The notes beneath the pieces were generated by a model. The model worked only from the letters and a program-made list of their open reading frames with translations, had not been told where the DNA came from and did no database searches. From Aquabacterium sp. (lineage in GTDB: Bacteria; Pseudomonadota; Gammaproteobacteria; Burkholderiales; Burkholderiaceae_C): a stretch of DNA of 64,000 nucleotides. This document shows, piece after piece, positions 1-9,377 of the stretch. The stretch is from positions 1-64,000 of the forward strand of contig NZ_JACPYU010000012.1 of NCBI RefSeq assembly GCF_016195855.1. The letters run 5' to 3'. A program made the translations under genes and the position numbers. The stretch's first letter is position 1, and each line of letters opens with the position of its first letter.

Positions 1-2168
1 AGCCGGCTGATTTCCTCGGCGGCCACCTGGCTGCGCTCGGCCAGCTTGCGCACTTCCGCGGCCACCACGGCGAAGCCCTTGCCGTGCTCCCCGGCCCGGC
101 CCGCCTCGATGGCGGCGTTCAGGGCCAGGAGGTTGGTCTGGTAGGCGATGTCGTCGATGATGGAAATCTTCTGGGCGATCGCCTTCATGGCGTCCACCGT
201 GCGGGTCACGGCCTCGCCACCATCGATGGCCTCCTGGGCGGCCTTGGTGGCCATGCCGTCGGTCACCATGGCGCTGTCGGCGTTCTGCTTGACGGACGCG
301 GCCATCTCCTGCAGCGAGGCGCTGGTCTCTTCCACGCTGGCGGCCTGCGAGGCAGCCGATTGCGACAGCGATTGCGAGGTCTCTGACACCTGGCCCGCGG
401 CCGAGGTCAGCTGCTCTGCCGCCACGCGCACCTCGACGATGGTCTTGCTCACCGTGTCGATCAGCTCGTTGAACTTCTCGCCCATCAGGCGGAAGAAGGG
501 CTCCTTGCCTTCGAGCACCATGCGCTGCGAGAAGTCGCCCTGCGTGGCGCCTTCCACCAGCGTGCTGATCTCGCCTTCGGCGGCCACTTCGGCCGTGCGG
601 TCCTTCCACTCGACCACGGTGCCCAGACGGTTACCTTGATCGTCGTTGATCGGGTTGGCCGTCAGTGCGAAGGTCAGCTTCTCGACCTTGATCTGGGTCT
701 TGTACTCGCTCTTGAGGCCGCCCAGCAGGTTGCGCTGGTGAGCCGGGTTCTTGTGGAAGCTGTCAAAGTTGCTGCCCACGATGCGGCTGGCATCAAACTG
801 CGGCAGCGATTTGCGCAACTCGGCCTCGTTGCGGCGCATCATCGCCACCACCGAGGTGTTCGTGTAGACGATGTTGCCGTCGGCATCGGCAATCATCACA
901 TTGGTCGAGCAGGTGTCCAGCGCCTGCCTGACGCGCGCGTTCTCGGCGGCCAGCTTCTGCTCGCGCTCCAGCGCGGCCAGCTCATTGGTCATGTCCTTCC
1001 ACTCAACCACCATGCCCAGGCGCTTGCCACCGTCGCCGTTGATCGGGTTGACGATCAGGTCGAACTTGCGGCCACCCAGGTTCAGGCGCGTCTTGTGGGT
1101 CTGGTTCAGGCGGTCCAGCATGCCGCGCTGGTGCGCCGGGTTCTTGTGGAACTCGTCGATGTTGGTGCCCAGCACCCGCGCGGCCTCAAAGCGGGGCAGG
1201 TCCTTGCGGATGTCGGCCTCGGCCACCTTGAGCATCTCGTTGAGCGAGGCGTTGGTGTAGATGATGTTGTAGTCGGCATCGGCCACCATCATGTTGGTGG
1301 CGGCCACATCCAGTGCCTGCTGGATACGGGCCGTGGCATCGGCACGCTTTTTGGTATCGGCAAACTCGAAGCCCAGGCGGGTCTGTACCCGCTTGAGCGA
1401 ACGCATCATGGAGGCGGCCTGGTCATTGCCACTGGATTCGACGATGCCGTCGAAACTCCCCTGGCCATAACGTTCCAGGTGCGACTCGGCCGCCGTCAAC
1501 AGCTTGTTGAGACGCGAGGACAGCGACACCCCCCCCACCAGCGTCAGCAGACCGGTGAGCACCGGTGCAGCCACCGTGGCCAGCCCCGGATGCAAGGCCG
1601 CGCACACCGCGCCCCCCGCCGTCAGTGCCGACAGGCCACCCAGCATGGCCACCTTGCTGCCGATGCCGGCGTTATGCCAGACATGGCTGATCACGTTCAA
1701 ACGCGCCAGCCCACCGGTGCGCACGCCCTGGCCTTCCACGATGGCCCAGCCTTGCGCCTTGCCCTCTTTGAACATCCTGTAGAGCGCATCGGCCGCTTCG
1801 ACCTGCTCACGCGTGGGGCGTGTGCGCACGGACATAAAGCCCGTCACCGAGTTGCCTTCCCGCACGGGCGTGGCGTTGGCCACCACCCAATAGTGATCGC
1901 CATTCTTGCGACGGTTCTTGACCATGCCCGTCCAGGGCTTGCCCGCCTGCAGCGTCTTCCACAAATCGGCAAAGGCTTCTTCGGGCATGTCGGGGTGACG
2001 CACCAGGTTGTGCGGCTGCCCGATCAACTCGGCCTGCGTGAAGCCGCTGGCTTCCAGGAAGTCGTCGTTGATGTAGGTGATCTTGCCCTTGAGGTCCGTG
2101 CGGGAGACGATGGTCGCCCCGTCGCGGAGCACATACTCTTGCTGGGTGATGGGAAGGTTGGTGCGCAT
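1..2168 (-). CDS. PAS-domain methyl-accepting chemotaxis protein (3' end beyond window)
   Basis: Aer-like chemoreceptor, read from the ATG at 2168 and open through base 1, so about 722 residues are visible and the C-terminus is missing. Residues about 10-115 form an Aer-type PAS domain (motif [20 protein letters not shown]). A hydrophobic hairpin at about 173-215 should anchor it to the inner membrane. Two near-duplicate PAS repeats follow (about 280-395 and 410-525), each carrying the same FHKNPAHQ motif (H341, H472). A short HAMP-like link and the signalling coiled coil with its conserved tip ([19 protein letters not shown]) come next. It starts 62 bp after cheA on the same strand, so it probably belongs to that operon. 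An energy, redox or gas-sensing role is inferred from the Aer-type PAS; no cofactor can be read from sequence. Confidence 0.93.
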   Translation of the reverse strand, partial: MRTNLPITQQEYVLRDGATIVSRTDLKGKITYINDDFLEASGFTQAELIGQPHNLVRHPDMPEEAFADLWKTLQAGKPWTGMVKNRRKNGDHYWVVANATPVREGNSVTGFMSVRTRPTREQVEAADALYRMFKEGKAQGWAIVEGQGVRTGGLARLNVISHVWHNAGIGSKVAMLGGLSALTAGGAVCAALHPGLATVAAPVLTGLLTLVGGVSLSSRLNKLLTAAESHLERYGQGSFDGIVESSGNDQAASMMRSLKRVQTRLGFEFADTKKRADATARIQQALDVAATNMMVADADYNIIYTNASLNEMLKVAEADIRKDLPRFEAARVLGTNIDEFHKNPAHQRGMLDRLNQTHKTRLNLGGRKFDLIVNPINGDGGKRLGMVVEWKDMTNELAALEREQKLAAENARVRQALDTCSTNVMIADADGNIVYTNTSVVAMMRRNEAELRKSLPQFDASRIVGSNFDSFHKNPAHQRNLLGGLKSEYKTQIKVEKLTFALTANPINDDQGNRLGTVVEWKDRTAEVAAEGEISTLVEGATQGDFSQRMVLEGKEPFFRLMGEKFNELIDTVSKTIVEVRVAAEQLTSAAGQVSETSQSLSQSAASQAASVEETSASLQEMAASVKQNADSAMVTDGMATKAAQEAIDGGEAVTRTVDAMKAIAQKISIIDDIAYQTNLLALNAAIEAGRAGEHGKGFAVVAAEVRKLAERSQVAAEEISR

Positions 2169-2230
2169 GGTGAGGTCCCTGTGTGCTGGCGGTGAGGATG
2201 GCGTTCGGAGGAGTGGCTTGGGGCGGGCGA

Positions 2231-4384
2231 TCAGCTGTTGTGCTGAACCTGCTCGATGGGGTTGCTTGCGTACAAGCTGAAGGGTGTGCGCCCGCTGCCG
2301 CCCGGCCGGGTGGCTTCCACTGCATAGCTGACCAGGGCGGGCACATCCAGCACCAGGGCCACGTCGCCCGACCCGAGGATGGTCGAGCCCGCAATGGCGC
2401 GCAGGTGCCGAAAGAGGCTGCTCAGCGGTTTGATCACGGTCTGGTACTCGCCGTGCAATCTGTCGACGATCAGGCCGATCTGGGTGCTGCCATCGCGTGC
2501 CACGACCAGGCTGCGGCGCCCGTTTGGCACCGGCTGGACCTTGTGCAGCAAGGCCACGTCAAAGTAGGGCAGCACTTCGCCGCGCAGGTTGAAGTAGCCC
2601 ACCCCGGTCTCGGGGCTGTCCGCGCATTCAGGCGGCACCTCGATGCATTCCGAGACGATCTCCATGGGCAGGACGTAATACGTGCCCCCCACGCTGGTGA
2701 GGAAGCCATCGATGATGGCCAGGGTCAGCGGCAGGCGGATCTGGGTGGTGGTGCCCCGGCCCCATTCGCTGGCCAGTTGCATCTGGCCGCGCAGGGATTC
2801 GATGCTGCGCTTGACCACGTCCATGCCCACGCCACGGCCCGAGATGTCGGTGACCTGGTCGGCAGTCGAGAAGCCCGGGGCGCAGATCAGTTGGTCAACC
2901 TCATGGTCGGACATCTGTTGGTCGGCCCGCACCAGGCCGCGCTCGACGGCCTTCTTGAAGATGCGTTCGCGGTTGAGGCCGCGGCCATCGTCGGTCACCT
3001 CGATCATGACCTGGCCACCTTCGTGGTAGGCATGCAGGGCGATCACGCCACGCTCGGGCTTGCCGGCGGCGATGCGCTCCTCGGTGGTTTCCAGGCCATG
3101 GTCCAGGCTGTTGCGCACCAGGTGCATCAGCGGGTCGGCGATCACCTCAACCATGGACTTGTCCAGCTCGGTGTCCGCGCCGGTGATCTGCAGGTCCACC
3201 TGCTTGCCCAGGGTCTTGCTCACATCGCGCACCACGCGGTGGAAGCGCGCAAAGGTCTCGCCGATGGGCACCATGCGCAGGGCCAGTGCGCCATCACGGG
3301 CAGACTCGACCAGGGTGCGGATGCGCAAGGCGGCCTCGGCAAAGGTGCTGGAGCCTTCTTGCTGGGCCACCAACTGGGCGCCCGAGCTGGCGATCACCAG
3401 CTCACCCACCAGGTCGATCAGGCGGTCGAGCTTGTCGGCCTGCACACGCACAAAGCGGGTTTCTTCACCACGGCGGTCACGTTGCGCCTTGCGGCGGTCA
3501 CCCGGGTTGTGGCGGCGGTCCGCGGGCTGTGCCTCGCTCACCGCCTCGGCTTGGGCATCATCGATGTCCGCAGCCACGTCCACCACGGCCTTTGCCAGCG
3601 CGGACAGCGCGCTCGCCTGATGCGGTGTGTGCGCGGTGCTCAAGGGGTCGATGTGCAGTTCGCAATCGTCCGCTGCAAATTCGAAGACGCTGGCAATGGC
3701 CTCGCGGTCCCCGGTGGTTTCGTATTCGGCCTCAAAGCCGATGTGGCAGTCTTCGGCATCCAGTGTCTGCAGATCGGGCACCTGCTCGGCCAGCACGCGC
3801 ACCTTGCGCACCGTGCCTTGTGTGCCCAGGTAGCGCAGGAAGGACACCGGGTCCAGGCCACTGCGCAGGGCATCGCGCCCGAACTGCACCCAGATGCGCC
3901 ACAGGCCGCCGTCGTTGTCAGATCCGAGCGCAATCGGCGCTTCGGCCTCGGCGCTGGCCACCGCCCCGTCGCCGCCCAGCAGGGCGCGCAGGTCGGCGCT
4001 CAGCTCCTGGCTGAGGGCCTGCAGATCCGGGTCACCGGTGGCGGACTCGACATCACCCAGCAAGGCCTCGATCTGGTCGCGGCTGCTCAGCAGCAGTGCC
4101 ATCGCTTCATCATTGAGCTGGTACTGGCCCGAGCGCACGGCCTCCAGCAAGGTCTCCACGTCGTGCGTGAACGCGACCACACGGTCGCAACCGAACAGGC
4201 CGGCCGTGCCCTTGATGGTGTGGGCCGCACGAAACGCCGAGTTCAGGATCTCCTGGTCATCCGGGTCGACATCCAGGCCCAGCAAGGACTCTTCGAACTG
4301 GCGCAGCATGTCGCGCGCCTCATCCAGAAAGCCTGCTCTGGCCGCCGCCAGGATCTCCTCGTCGCTGGGATCAATCTGGCTCAT
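2231..4384 (-). CDS. cheA: Chemotaxis histidine kinase CheA
   Basis: Autophosphorylating kinase of the chemosensory array; it passes phosphate to the CheY encoded upstream. 717 residues. N-terminal Hpt domain with phospho-accepting H55 ([13 protein letters not shown]). An unassigned insert at about 160-250 precedes a charged linker rich in RRxxxDRR. The dimerisation helix starts near 315 ([14 protein letters not shown]). The HATPase has N-box [10 protein letters not shown] (about 421-430) and G-box DDGRG and GRGVGMD motifs. A CheW-like domain covers about 560-690. The start overlaps the STAS gene stop by 4 bp (ATGA), indicating translational coupling. No P2 CheY-docking domain is obvious. cheW, cheR and cheB are not seen and may lie beyond base 1. 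Confidence 0.96.
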   Translation of the reverse strand: MSQIDPSDEEILAAARAGFLDEARDMLRQFEESLLGLDVDPDDQEILNSAFRAAHTIKGTAGLFGCDRVVAFTHDVETLLEAVRSGQYQLNDEAMALLLSSRDQIEALLGDVESATGDPDLQALSQELSADLRALLGGDGAVASAEAEAPIALGSDNDGGLWRIWVQFGRDALRSGLDPVSFLRYLGTQGTVRKVRVLAEQVPDLQTLDAEDCHIGFEAEYETTGDREAIASVFEFAADDCELHIDPLSTAHTPHQASALSALAKAVVDVAADIDDAQAEAVSEAQPADRRHNPGDRRKAQRDRRGEETRFVRVQADKLDRLIDLVGELVIASSGAQLVAQQEGSSTFAEAALRIRTLVESARDGALALRMVPIGETFARFHRVVRDVSKTLGKQVDLQITGADTELDKSMVEVIADPLMHLVRNSLDHGLETTEERIAAGKPERGVIALHAYHEGGQVMIEVTDDGRGLNRERIFKKAVERGLVRADQQMSDHEVDQLICAPGFSTADQVTDISGRGVGMDVVKRSIESLRGQMQLASEWGRGTTTQIRLPLTLAIIDGFLTSVGGTYYVLPMEIVSECIEVPPECADSPETGVGYFNLRGEVLPYFDVALLHKVQPVPNGRRSLVVARDGSTQIGLIVDRLHGEYQTVIKPLSSLFRHLRAIAGSTILGSGDVALVLDVPALVSYAVEATRPGGSGRTPFSLYASNPIEQVQHNS

Positions 4385-4677
4385 GACAAGGCCTCCTCGA
4401 GAGACACCGGCTGCAACGTCATGTCCAGGCCGTAGGCTTGCAGCAAGCCCTTGACGGCGGAGCTGGGGTGCACCAGGAGCAGCTCCTGACCCAACTGGGC
4501 CACGCTGCGCTGGGCTGACAACAACAACTGCAGGCCGGCGGTGTCCATGTCCGTGATGCCAGAGGCATCGAAGGCAACGATCCCGTCATTGACCAGCGCC
4601 AGCATGGCTTCCCGGTGCTGGGCAATGGCGTGGATCGTCCACTCACCTGTCAGGCAGGCCGTTGTGGTGTCGCTCAT
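4381..4677 (-). CDS. STAS-domain protein (anti-anti-sigma type)
   Basis: Single-domain STAS protein of 98 residues. The core pattern FDASGITDMDTAGLQLLL at about 36-53 matches the SpoIIAA/MlaB fold, with T46 at the position normally occupied by the phosphorylated Ser/Thr. There is no signal or membrane segment, so it is cytoplasmic. It lies between cheY and cheA, 21 bp after cheY and overlapping cheA by 4 bp, and must be co-expressed with them. STAS proteins usually bind a serine kinase, a phosphatase or a transporter; none is visible nearby, so its partner and its role in the chemosensory pathway are unknown. Confidence 0.88.
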   Translation of the reverse strand: MSDTTTACLTGEWTIHAIAQHREAMLALVNDGIVAFDASGITDMDTAGLQLLLSAQRSVAQLGQELLLVHPSSAVKGLLQAYGLDMTLQPVSLEEALS

Positions 4678-4698
4678 GGTGGCGTCCTTTGATCAGGC

Positions 4699-5064
4699 TC
4701 AGGCCGCGCACAGCTTGGCCACCGCATCCACCAGCTGCGAAGGCTGGAAGGGTTTGGTCACCCAGGCCCGCACGCCAGCCGCGCGCCCCTCGGCCTTCTT
4801 GGCCTCCTGGGACTCGGTGGTCAGCATGATCACGGGCGTGAACTTGTAGTTCGTGGTCTTGAGGTGCTTGACGAAGCTCAGGCCGTCCATGCGCGGCATG
4901 TTCACGTCACACACGATCAGGTTGAGCTTGCGCCCATCCAGCTTCGCGCACGCATCCATGCCGTCTACCGCCTCGACGACCTCGTAGCTCGCCTTTTGAA
5001 GGGCCATCTTGACCACCTGGCGGAAGCTGCCGGAGTCGTCGATGATGAGAATGGTCTTGCTCAT
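4699..5064 (-). CDS. cheY: CheY-type single-domain response regulator
   Basis: Stand-alone receiver of 121 residues, taken from the ATG at 5064 (MSKTILIIDDSG), which has an AAAGGGA ribosome site just upstream; a longer in-frame read to 5181 would overlap the preceding gene. Acidic pocket D9/D10, phospho-acceptor D53 (VCDVNMPRMDG), switch region T82/T83 and K104 (VTKPF) are all present, so it should be phosphorylated by CheA and act on the motor or another output. No output domain. The gene follows a transducer by 14 bp and precedes the STAS gene. CheY is clear; whether it drives flagella or another output is not. Confidence 0.93.
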   Translation of the reverse strand: MSKTILIIDDSGSFRQVVKMALQKASYEVVEAVDGMDACAKLDGRKLNLIVCDVNMPRMDGLSFVKHLKTTNYKFTPVIMLTTESQEAKKAEGRAAGVRAWVTKPFQPSQLVDAVAKLCAA

Positions 5065-5078
5065 GATGATGAGTCCCT

Positions 5079-6227
5079 TTAGAAAAACTCGACTGCGGTT
5101 TCCCGCTGGATGGAAGTGTTGCCATGGTGTTCTGAACGCTGCTCTTCCATCGTGTAGCTCTCGTCCAGCCTTGCCAGCCATTCGCCGGCTTGCGTCGCAC
5201 TCAGATCACCACCCTGCTCCAACCATTGCGTCAGGCGATTGATGTCATCGGTCACACAGGTCAGCATCTGGCTGAGCCTGTCTTGCGTCTGAAAACTCAT
5301 CAGCACGCTCTCGAACTCGGCAGAAACAGCGGCACCGGCCTCCTGCAGCTCGCGCGAGGATCGGTCCATGTCGCCCAGGCTCTGTAGCAGGCCGCTGATC
5401 ACGGCACGGGCGTTGGCACCGGCTTCATCGCGCAAGGCTTCGTCGCTGCTGTCGTGCGTGGCGGCCTGGTTGCGCAGGGCCTGCAGCTCCAGGTCGACGG
5501 TATTGGTGCGCGACATCATCTTGTTGGCCGCGTCGCCGGACTGGGTTGCCAACTGGCGCACCTCCTGGGCCACCACCGCAAAGCCACTGCCGCGCTCACC
5601 GGCGCGGCTGGCTTCCACCGAGGCATTGAGCGCCACCATATTGGTGCGCCTGGCCAGTTGCTTGATCTGCAATGCGATCTGGCGCAGATCACTCATGGCC
5701 TCGCTGAGCATGTCCAGCTTGGCGTAGACCTGATCGCGTGCCGTGATGGCCTGTCGCAAGGGCTGGAGCATCTGCTCGACGGCCGCTTCATTGCGCTGCA
5801 CGAGCTCATCGGCGCTGCAATGGCTCAACCTGTTCTGGCTGCCCTGCGTCATCTGGATGGCCTGGTCCAGGCGCTCCGAGATCGAGCCAAACGAAGCCAG
5901 GATGGCGCCCACGCTTTCTTCCGAGTGGTTGCGCGCGCTCTCGATCTGGCGCCGCCAGACAGGCAGCACCTCACCCACCAATGGCGCGCTCGAGGTCAAC
6001 CTGGCGCCGCCATCCACCGGCGTGCGGGTCATGATCCGCATCAGGAGCAAGGTGACAAATGCGCCCAGCCCACCGCTCACCAGCGGGCTGAGATCCGTCC
6101 ACGTTGCAGCTTGCGCCACCAGCATCACCAGGCAGGACGACACCACTGCAGGCGCCCAGCTGCCTTTTGGCAAGGCGACAGCAGACGCATCTTGCTGAGT
6201 CTGATCCGTGGGAGGGTTAGATGCCAT
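5079..6227 (-). CDS. Short methyl-accepting chemotaxis-type transducer
   Basis: 382 residues from the ATG at 6227; a GTG two codons earlier (6233) is possible. Two closely spaced hydrophobic segments (about 28-48 and 52-70) form a membrane hairpin with almost no periplasmic loop, so any signal is probably sensed in the membrane or cytoplasm. The signalling domain has the conserved tip region [19 protein letters not shown] and [12 protein letters not shown]. The C-terminal tail holds a [11 protein letters not shown] motif. It is first in the minus-strand chemotaxis operon, 14 bp ahead of cheY. The ligand is unknown. The family is clear; the specific function is not. Confidence 0.9.
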   Translation of the reverse strand: MASNPPTDQTQQDASAVALPKGSWAPAVVSSCLVMLVAQAATWTDLSPLVSGGLGAFVTLLLMRIMTRTPVDGGARLTSSAPLVGEVLPVWRRQIESARNHSEESVGAILASFGSISERLDQAIQMTQGSQNRLSHCSADELVQRNEAAVEQMLQPLRQAITARDQVYAKLDMLSEAMSDLRQIALQIKQLARRTNMVALNASVEASRAGERGSGFAVVAQEVRQLATQSGDAANKMMSRTNTVDLELQALRNQAATHDSSDEALRDEAGANARAVISGLLQSLGDMDRSSRELQEAGAAVSAEFESVLMSFQTQDRLSQMLTCVTDDINRLTQWLEQGGDLSATQAGEWLARLDESYTMEEQRSEHHGNTSIQRETAVEFF

Positions 6228-6383
6228 GCTCACATACCGGGAAGAACTGCCTGGTTTAGAAATCGAGAGGTACTGCCGGTCTTCGACTCGCTGACCTCAT
6301 TGTTGAGGGAACACCCCCGGGTCCATGCGTGCAATAAAGCCGGGATAGACGCGCATTTATCACTTGTTACCTGTTGCCCGACT

Positions 6384-6411
6384 CTCAACAATCCACCCTG
6401 CGGCCCGATAT
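6384..6411 (+). promoter_or_regulatory. Possible sigma-28 (FliA) promoter for the downstream transducer gene
   Basis: CTCAA at 6384-6388, a 15-nt spacer and CCCGATAT at 6404-6411 resemble the flagellar consensus CTAAA-N15-GCCGATAA (the -10-like box matches 6 of 8). It lies about 63 bp before the ATG at 6474, in the 240-bp gap between divergent transducer genes. Class-3 flagellar promoters commonly drive transducer genes. The match is imperfect, and no better sigma-70 promoter was seen there. Confidence 0.4.
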
Positions 6412-6473
6412 AGACACACCGCAAGCCTGCGAGGGGTCGTCCTCGCCCGTTCGTTCGCATCAGGAACCCGCCC

Positions 6474-8486
6474 ATGTCGCACTCAAGCAAGCTGACGCCC
6501 CTGTGGGGGCTGCGCATGGCGCGCTGGCGCCGGAGTGAATGGCGGGCATCCTTGCAGGAGTACTTCCGCTACCACGGTGCGCTCGCCCCGTTGGTGCGCC
6601 TCATGCGGGATGTGGACTTTCGCTACAAGACCTTGCTGGTGGCCGCCGCCTTCGCCGTGCCGGCCGCCCTCGTCATCAGCACACAGCTGAGCGACCAATG
6701 GCAGCACTACCGCGATGCGCAATCGCATCGTCAAGGCTGGCTCTACATCCACCATGTGGACAAACTGGTCACCACGGTGATGCCCTTGCGCGCTGCGCTG
6801 GCGCACCCCCAGGACGGCCAGGACAAGGCTGCCGAAGAGGCCCTGGCTCGGGACATCGAGGCCAGCTACCTCGATTTGGCCGCCCTGCAAGATCAGATCG
6901 GCAACAGATTCGGCGCAGCCGAGGCCTGGCAAGCGCTGAGCGGCGCCTACGTCAAGCTCAACGAGCCCCCCTCTGGCCAGACCCGCGCCGCGATGTACAG
7001 CCAGTTCATTGCCCAGGCCAAAGCCTTGAGCAATGTCGTCAGCGATGGCGCGCAACTGGCCGTGAGCGCCAACCAGCACGTGCACCTGGTCAGCGAACTG
7101 GCCACCGAGCTGCTGCCCAACCTGGATGAGGCCCTCTACGATTTGCACAGCCAGCTGCATCTCTTGAGCACCCGCCCCGAACGGCATGCCGCTGCGGCGG
7201 AAGCCACGCTGCTGAGCGTCCACGAGTTACGCGAAACGCTCGATGGGGTCAAACAGCACGCCGCGCGCATCCGGACCCCGGCTGGGTCGGCCTGCGTCAG
7301 CGGCCATGAAGCCCTGTTCACCGATACCAGCCTGCTGGCCAAAGAGACGCGCGCCTTTGCGCTGGATGCCGCAGCCCCGCTCGACGAGGCCCAAGCGGCA
7401 CAGACGACCCTGGCCTTGCACAAGCAGGTGCAGCAAATGCGCGAGACCTGCATGGCGCAACTCGATACCGCCTTGACGGCCGATGAAGCCCACATCCGCC
7501 AACGCCTCACCTGGCTGGGTGGCACGGCGATCTTCGGCGTGCTGCTGGCGGCCTACGCCATGACGGCGTTCTCGCGGGTGATGCGGGGCGGCATGCAGCT
7601 CATCCAGTCCGAGGTAGAGCGCATGGCGCGAGGTGATCTGACAGGCCGGGCACTGGCCCGCGGGGACGACGAAGTCGCCGACACGCTGCGCAGCCTGCGC
7701 GCGTCCTTGTCCCGCCTGGCTGACCTGTTCACGGTGGTCCGCCGCGGCGTGTCGTCGGTCTCGCACGCATCCGGCGACATCTCCATCGCCAGCGAAGACC
7801 TGTCGCAACGCATTCAGGACGCCACGGTGGCCATGGAAGGGCTGCAGCAGGGCATCGTCGCCACCCTGCAGTACCTGGAGGCCAACCAGCAGTGTGTCGC
7901 CGAAGCGGTAGACCGCGCCAAGGACGTCACCGCCGACGCCGGCCGCAGCCGCCGGGCCATGACCAACCTGGCGGGTGTGATCGACAAGCTGCAGGACCGC
8001 AGCCGCGAGATCGGCAAGATCGTCAGCCTGATCGACGGCATTGCCTTCCAGACCAACCTGCTGGCGCTCAACGCCTCGGTGGAAGCGGCCAAGGCCGGCG
8101 TCTCAGGCAAAGGCTTTGCCGTGGTGGCCAGCGAGGTGCGCGGCCTCGCACAACGCGTGTCTGACGCCGCCGCCCAGATCAGCAAGGTGGTGGGCGACTC
8201 CACCAACGAGATCGCGCAAGGCCAGGAAATCGCCAAAGGCACGGTCGAGGCCGTGCGCTCGACCGAGTCCAATGTCAAGGACATGGGACGCATCCTGGCC
8301 AAGCTGGCCAAGGTCACCGACGAAGGCCAGCGCAACGCCGAGCACATGACCACCACGCTGGCCTTGGTCAACGACAACTGCGACAAGACCAGCACCCTGG
8401 TCACCCAGGTGGCGCACGCCGCCAAGGTGTTGCGACGCCAGAGCCTGAAGCTGGCGGAACAGGCCTCCCGCTTCAAGCTGGGCTGA
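6474..8486 (+). CDS. Methyl-accepting chemotaxis protein
   Basis: 670-residue transducer with classical topology. Transmembrane helix 1 lies near residues 57-75 (TLLVAAAFAVPAALVIS). A periplasmic helical sensor of about 270 residues follows, then transmembrane helix 2 near 345-367. A HAMP-like link (VERMARGDLTGRALARGDDEV) leads to the cytoplasmic coiled coil with tip [18 protein letters not shown] and FAVVASEVRGLAQR. No PAS or Cache motif is recognised in the sensor, so the ligand is unknown. It is transcribed divergently from the minus-strand chemotaxis operon. The N-terminus has an unusually long, basic cytoplasmic stretch before helix 1, so a later start cannot be excluded. Confidence 0.92.
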   Translation: MSHSSKLTPLWGLRMARWRRSEWRASLQEYFRYHGALAPLVRLMRDVDFRYKTLLVAAAFAVPAALVISTQLSDQWQHYRDAQSHRQGWLYIHHVDKLVTTVMPLRAALAHPQDGQDKAAEEALARDIEASYLDLAALQDQIGNRFGAAEAWQALSGAYVKLNEPPSGQTRAAMYSQFIAQAKALSNVVSDGAQLAVSANQHVHLVSELATELLPNLDEALYDLHSQLHLLSTRPERHAAAAEATLLSVHELRETLDGVKQHAARIRTPAGSACVSGHEALFTDTSLLAKETRAFALDAAAPLDEAQAAQTTLALHKQVQQMRETCMAQLDTALTADEAHIRQRLTWLGGTAIFGVLLAAYAMTAFSRVMRGGMQLIQSEVERMARGDLTGRALARGDDEVADTLRSLRASLSRLADLFTVVRRGVSSVSHASGDISIASEDLSQRIQDATVAMEGLQQGIVATLQYLEANQQCVAEAVDRAKDVTADAGRSRRAMTNLAGVIDKLQDRSREIGKIVSLIDGIAFQTNLLALNASVEAAKAGVSGKGFAVVASEVRGLAQRVSDAAAQISKVVGDSTNEIAQGQEIAKGTVEAVRSTESNVKDMGRILAKLAKVTDEGQRNAEHMTTTLALVNDNCDKTSTLVTQVAHAAKVLRRQSLKLAEQASRFKLG

Positions 8487-8634
8487 CCAGCGCAGGGCGG
8501 ATTTCCCGCCATGTGACACCCCCGACGGTGCGCCCTCCCCCGAGGGAAAGGCCTGATCCTGAGACCGGTGATAATCGCGCTGCTAACTAACGGCACCCTT
8601 ATTTAACCAACCTTCAGCTTTCAGGAATCAGGCC

Positions 8635-9165
8635 ATGGCCTCCATCAACAAAGTCATCCTCATCGGCAACCTGGGTCGCGACCCCGAAGTGCGCTACACC
8701 CCCAATGGCGCAGCCGTCTGTAATGTCTCCGTTGCCACCACGCGCAACTGGAAGGACAAGAACAGCGGCGACAAGGTTGAGGAAACCGAATGGCACCGCG
8801 TGGTGTTTTACGACCGCCTGGCAGAAATCGCCGGTGAATACCTGAAAAAGGGCCGCCCCGTGTACGTGGAAGGCCGCCTGAAGACCCGCAAGTGGCAGGA
8901 CAAGGACGGCAAGGACAACTACACCACCGAAATCGTGGCCGAGCAGATGCAACTGCTGGGTGGCCGTGAGGGTGGCGGTGGTGGCGGTGGTGGCGGCTAC
9001 GGCGGTGGCAACCAGGGTGGTGGTGACGACTTCAATCAGGAAGCCCCGTCCGCACCGAGCCGCCCGGCTGCCCGCCCTGCCGCAGCCCAGCGCCCGGCTG
9101 CCCCAGCGCCTGCACCCAAGTCGTCTACCGGCTTTGATGACATGGATGATGACATTCCGTTCTGA
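8635..9165 (+). CDS. ssb: Single-stranded DNA-binding protein
   Basis: SSB of 176 residues that coats single-stranded DNA in replication, repair and recombination. An OB-fold occupies about 1-110 ([20 protein letters not shown], then [20 protein letters not shown]). A glycine-rich linker at about 115-130 and an Ala/Pro-rich stretch follow. The acidic tip DDDIPF, which docks partner proteins, is intact. Length is normal for the family. A possible extended -10 (TGATAAT, GATAAT at 8570-8575) lies about 60 bp upstream, and a strong intrinsic terminator follows, so it is probably monocistronic. Confidence 0.98.
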   Translation: MASINKVILIGNLGRDPEVRYTPNGAAVCNVSVATTRNWKDKNSGDKVEETEWHRVVFYDRLAEIAGEYLKKGRPVYVEGRLKTRKWQDKDGKDNYTTEIVAEQMQLLGGREGGGGGGGGGYGGGNQGGGDDFNQEAPSAPSRPAARPAAAQRPAAPAPAPKSSTGFDDMDDDIPF

Positions 9166-9207
9166 GACCCACTGCGCGATGACCGGTTGACCCCGGCCTC
9201 CGACAAG

Positions 9208-9240
9208 CCCCCGCTGTGCAGGCCACACCGGGGGTTTTTT
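9208..9240 (+). terminator. Intrinsic terminator after ssb
   Basis: CCCCCGCTGTG at 9208-9218 pairs with CACACCGGGGG at 9224-9234 (one mismatch), followed directly by a run of six T. It is 43 bp after the ssb stop codon and on the same strand. Confidence 0.85.
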
Positions 9241-9377
9241 CCTGTCTGGGCAGCCGCCCAGCAGGCACCAGCCACCAACGCCTGTGCATTGCGTCACGCG
9301 GCAAATGCCTCCCCGTGAAACGGACCGCGTCAAGGTCTTGCGGATGAAGCCGAAAATATGCAAACCGCGTGCGCAAA

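Noticed and set aside
636..2195. 519-codon open frame on plus across the PAS transducer
   Set aside because: Antisense of a clear transducer gene; the peptide is low-complexity and matches no family.
2183..4435. 750-codon open frame on plus across cheA
   Set aside because: It is the antisense of cheA: His/Gln/Ala-rich composition, no motif, and no ribosome site. cheA on minus has every expected motif.
8970..9030. Glycine-codon repeat (GGTGGC-type) in ssb
   Set aside because: Encodes the normal flexible linker of SSB; not an independent repeat element.
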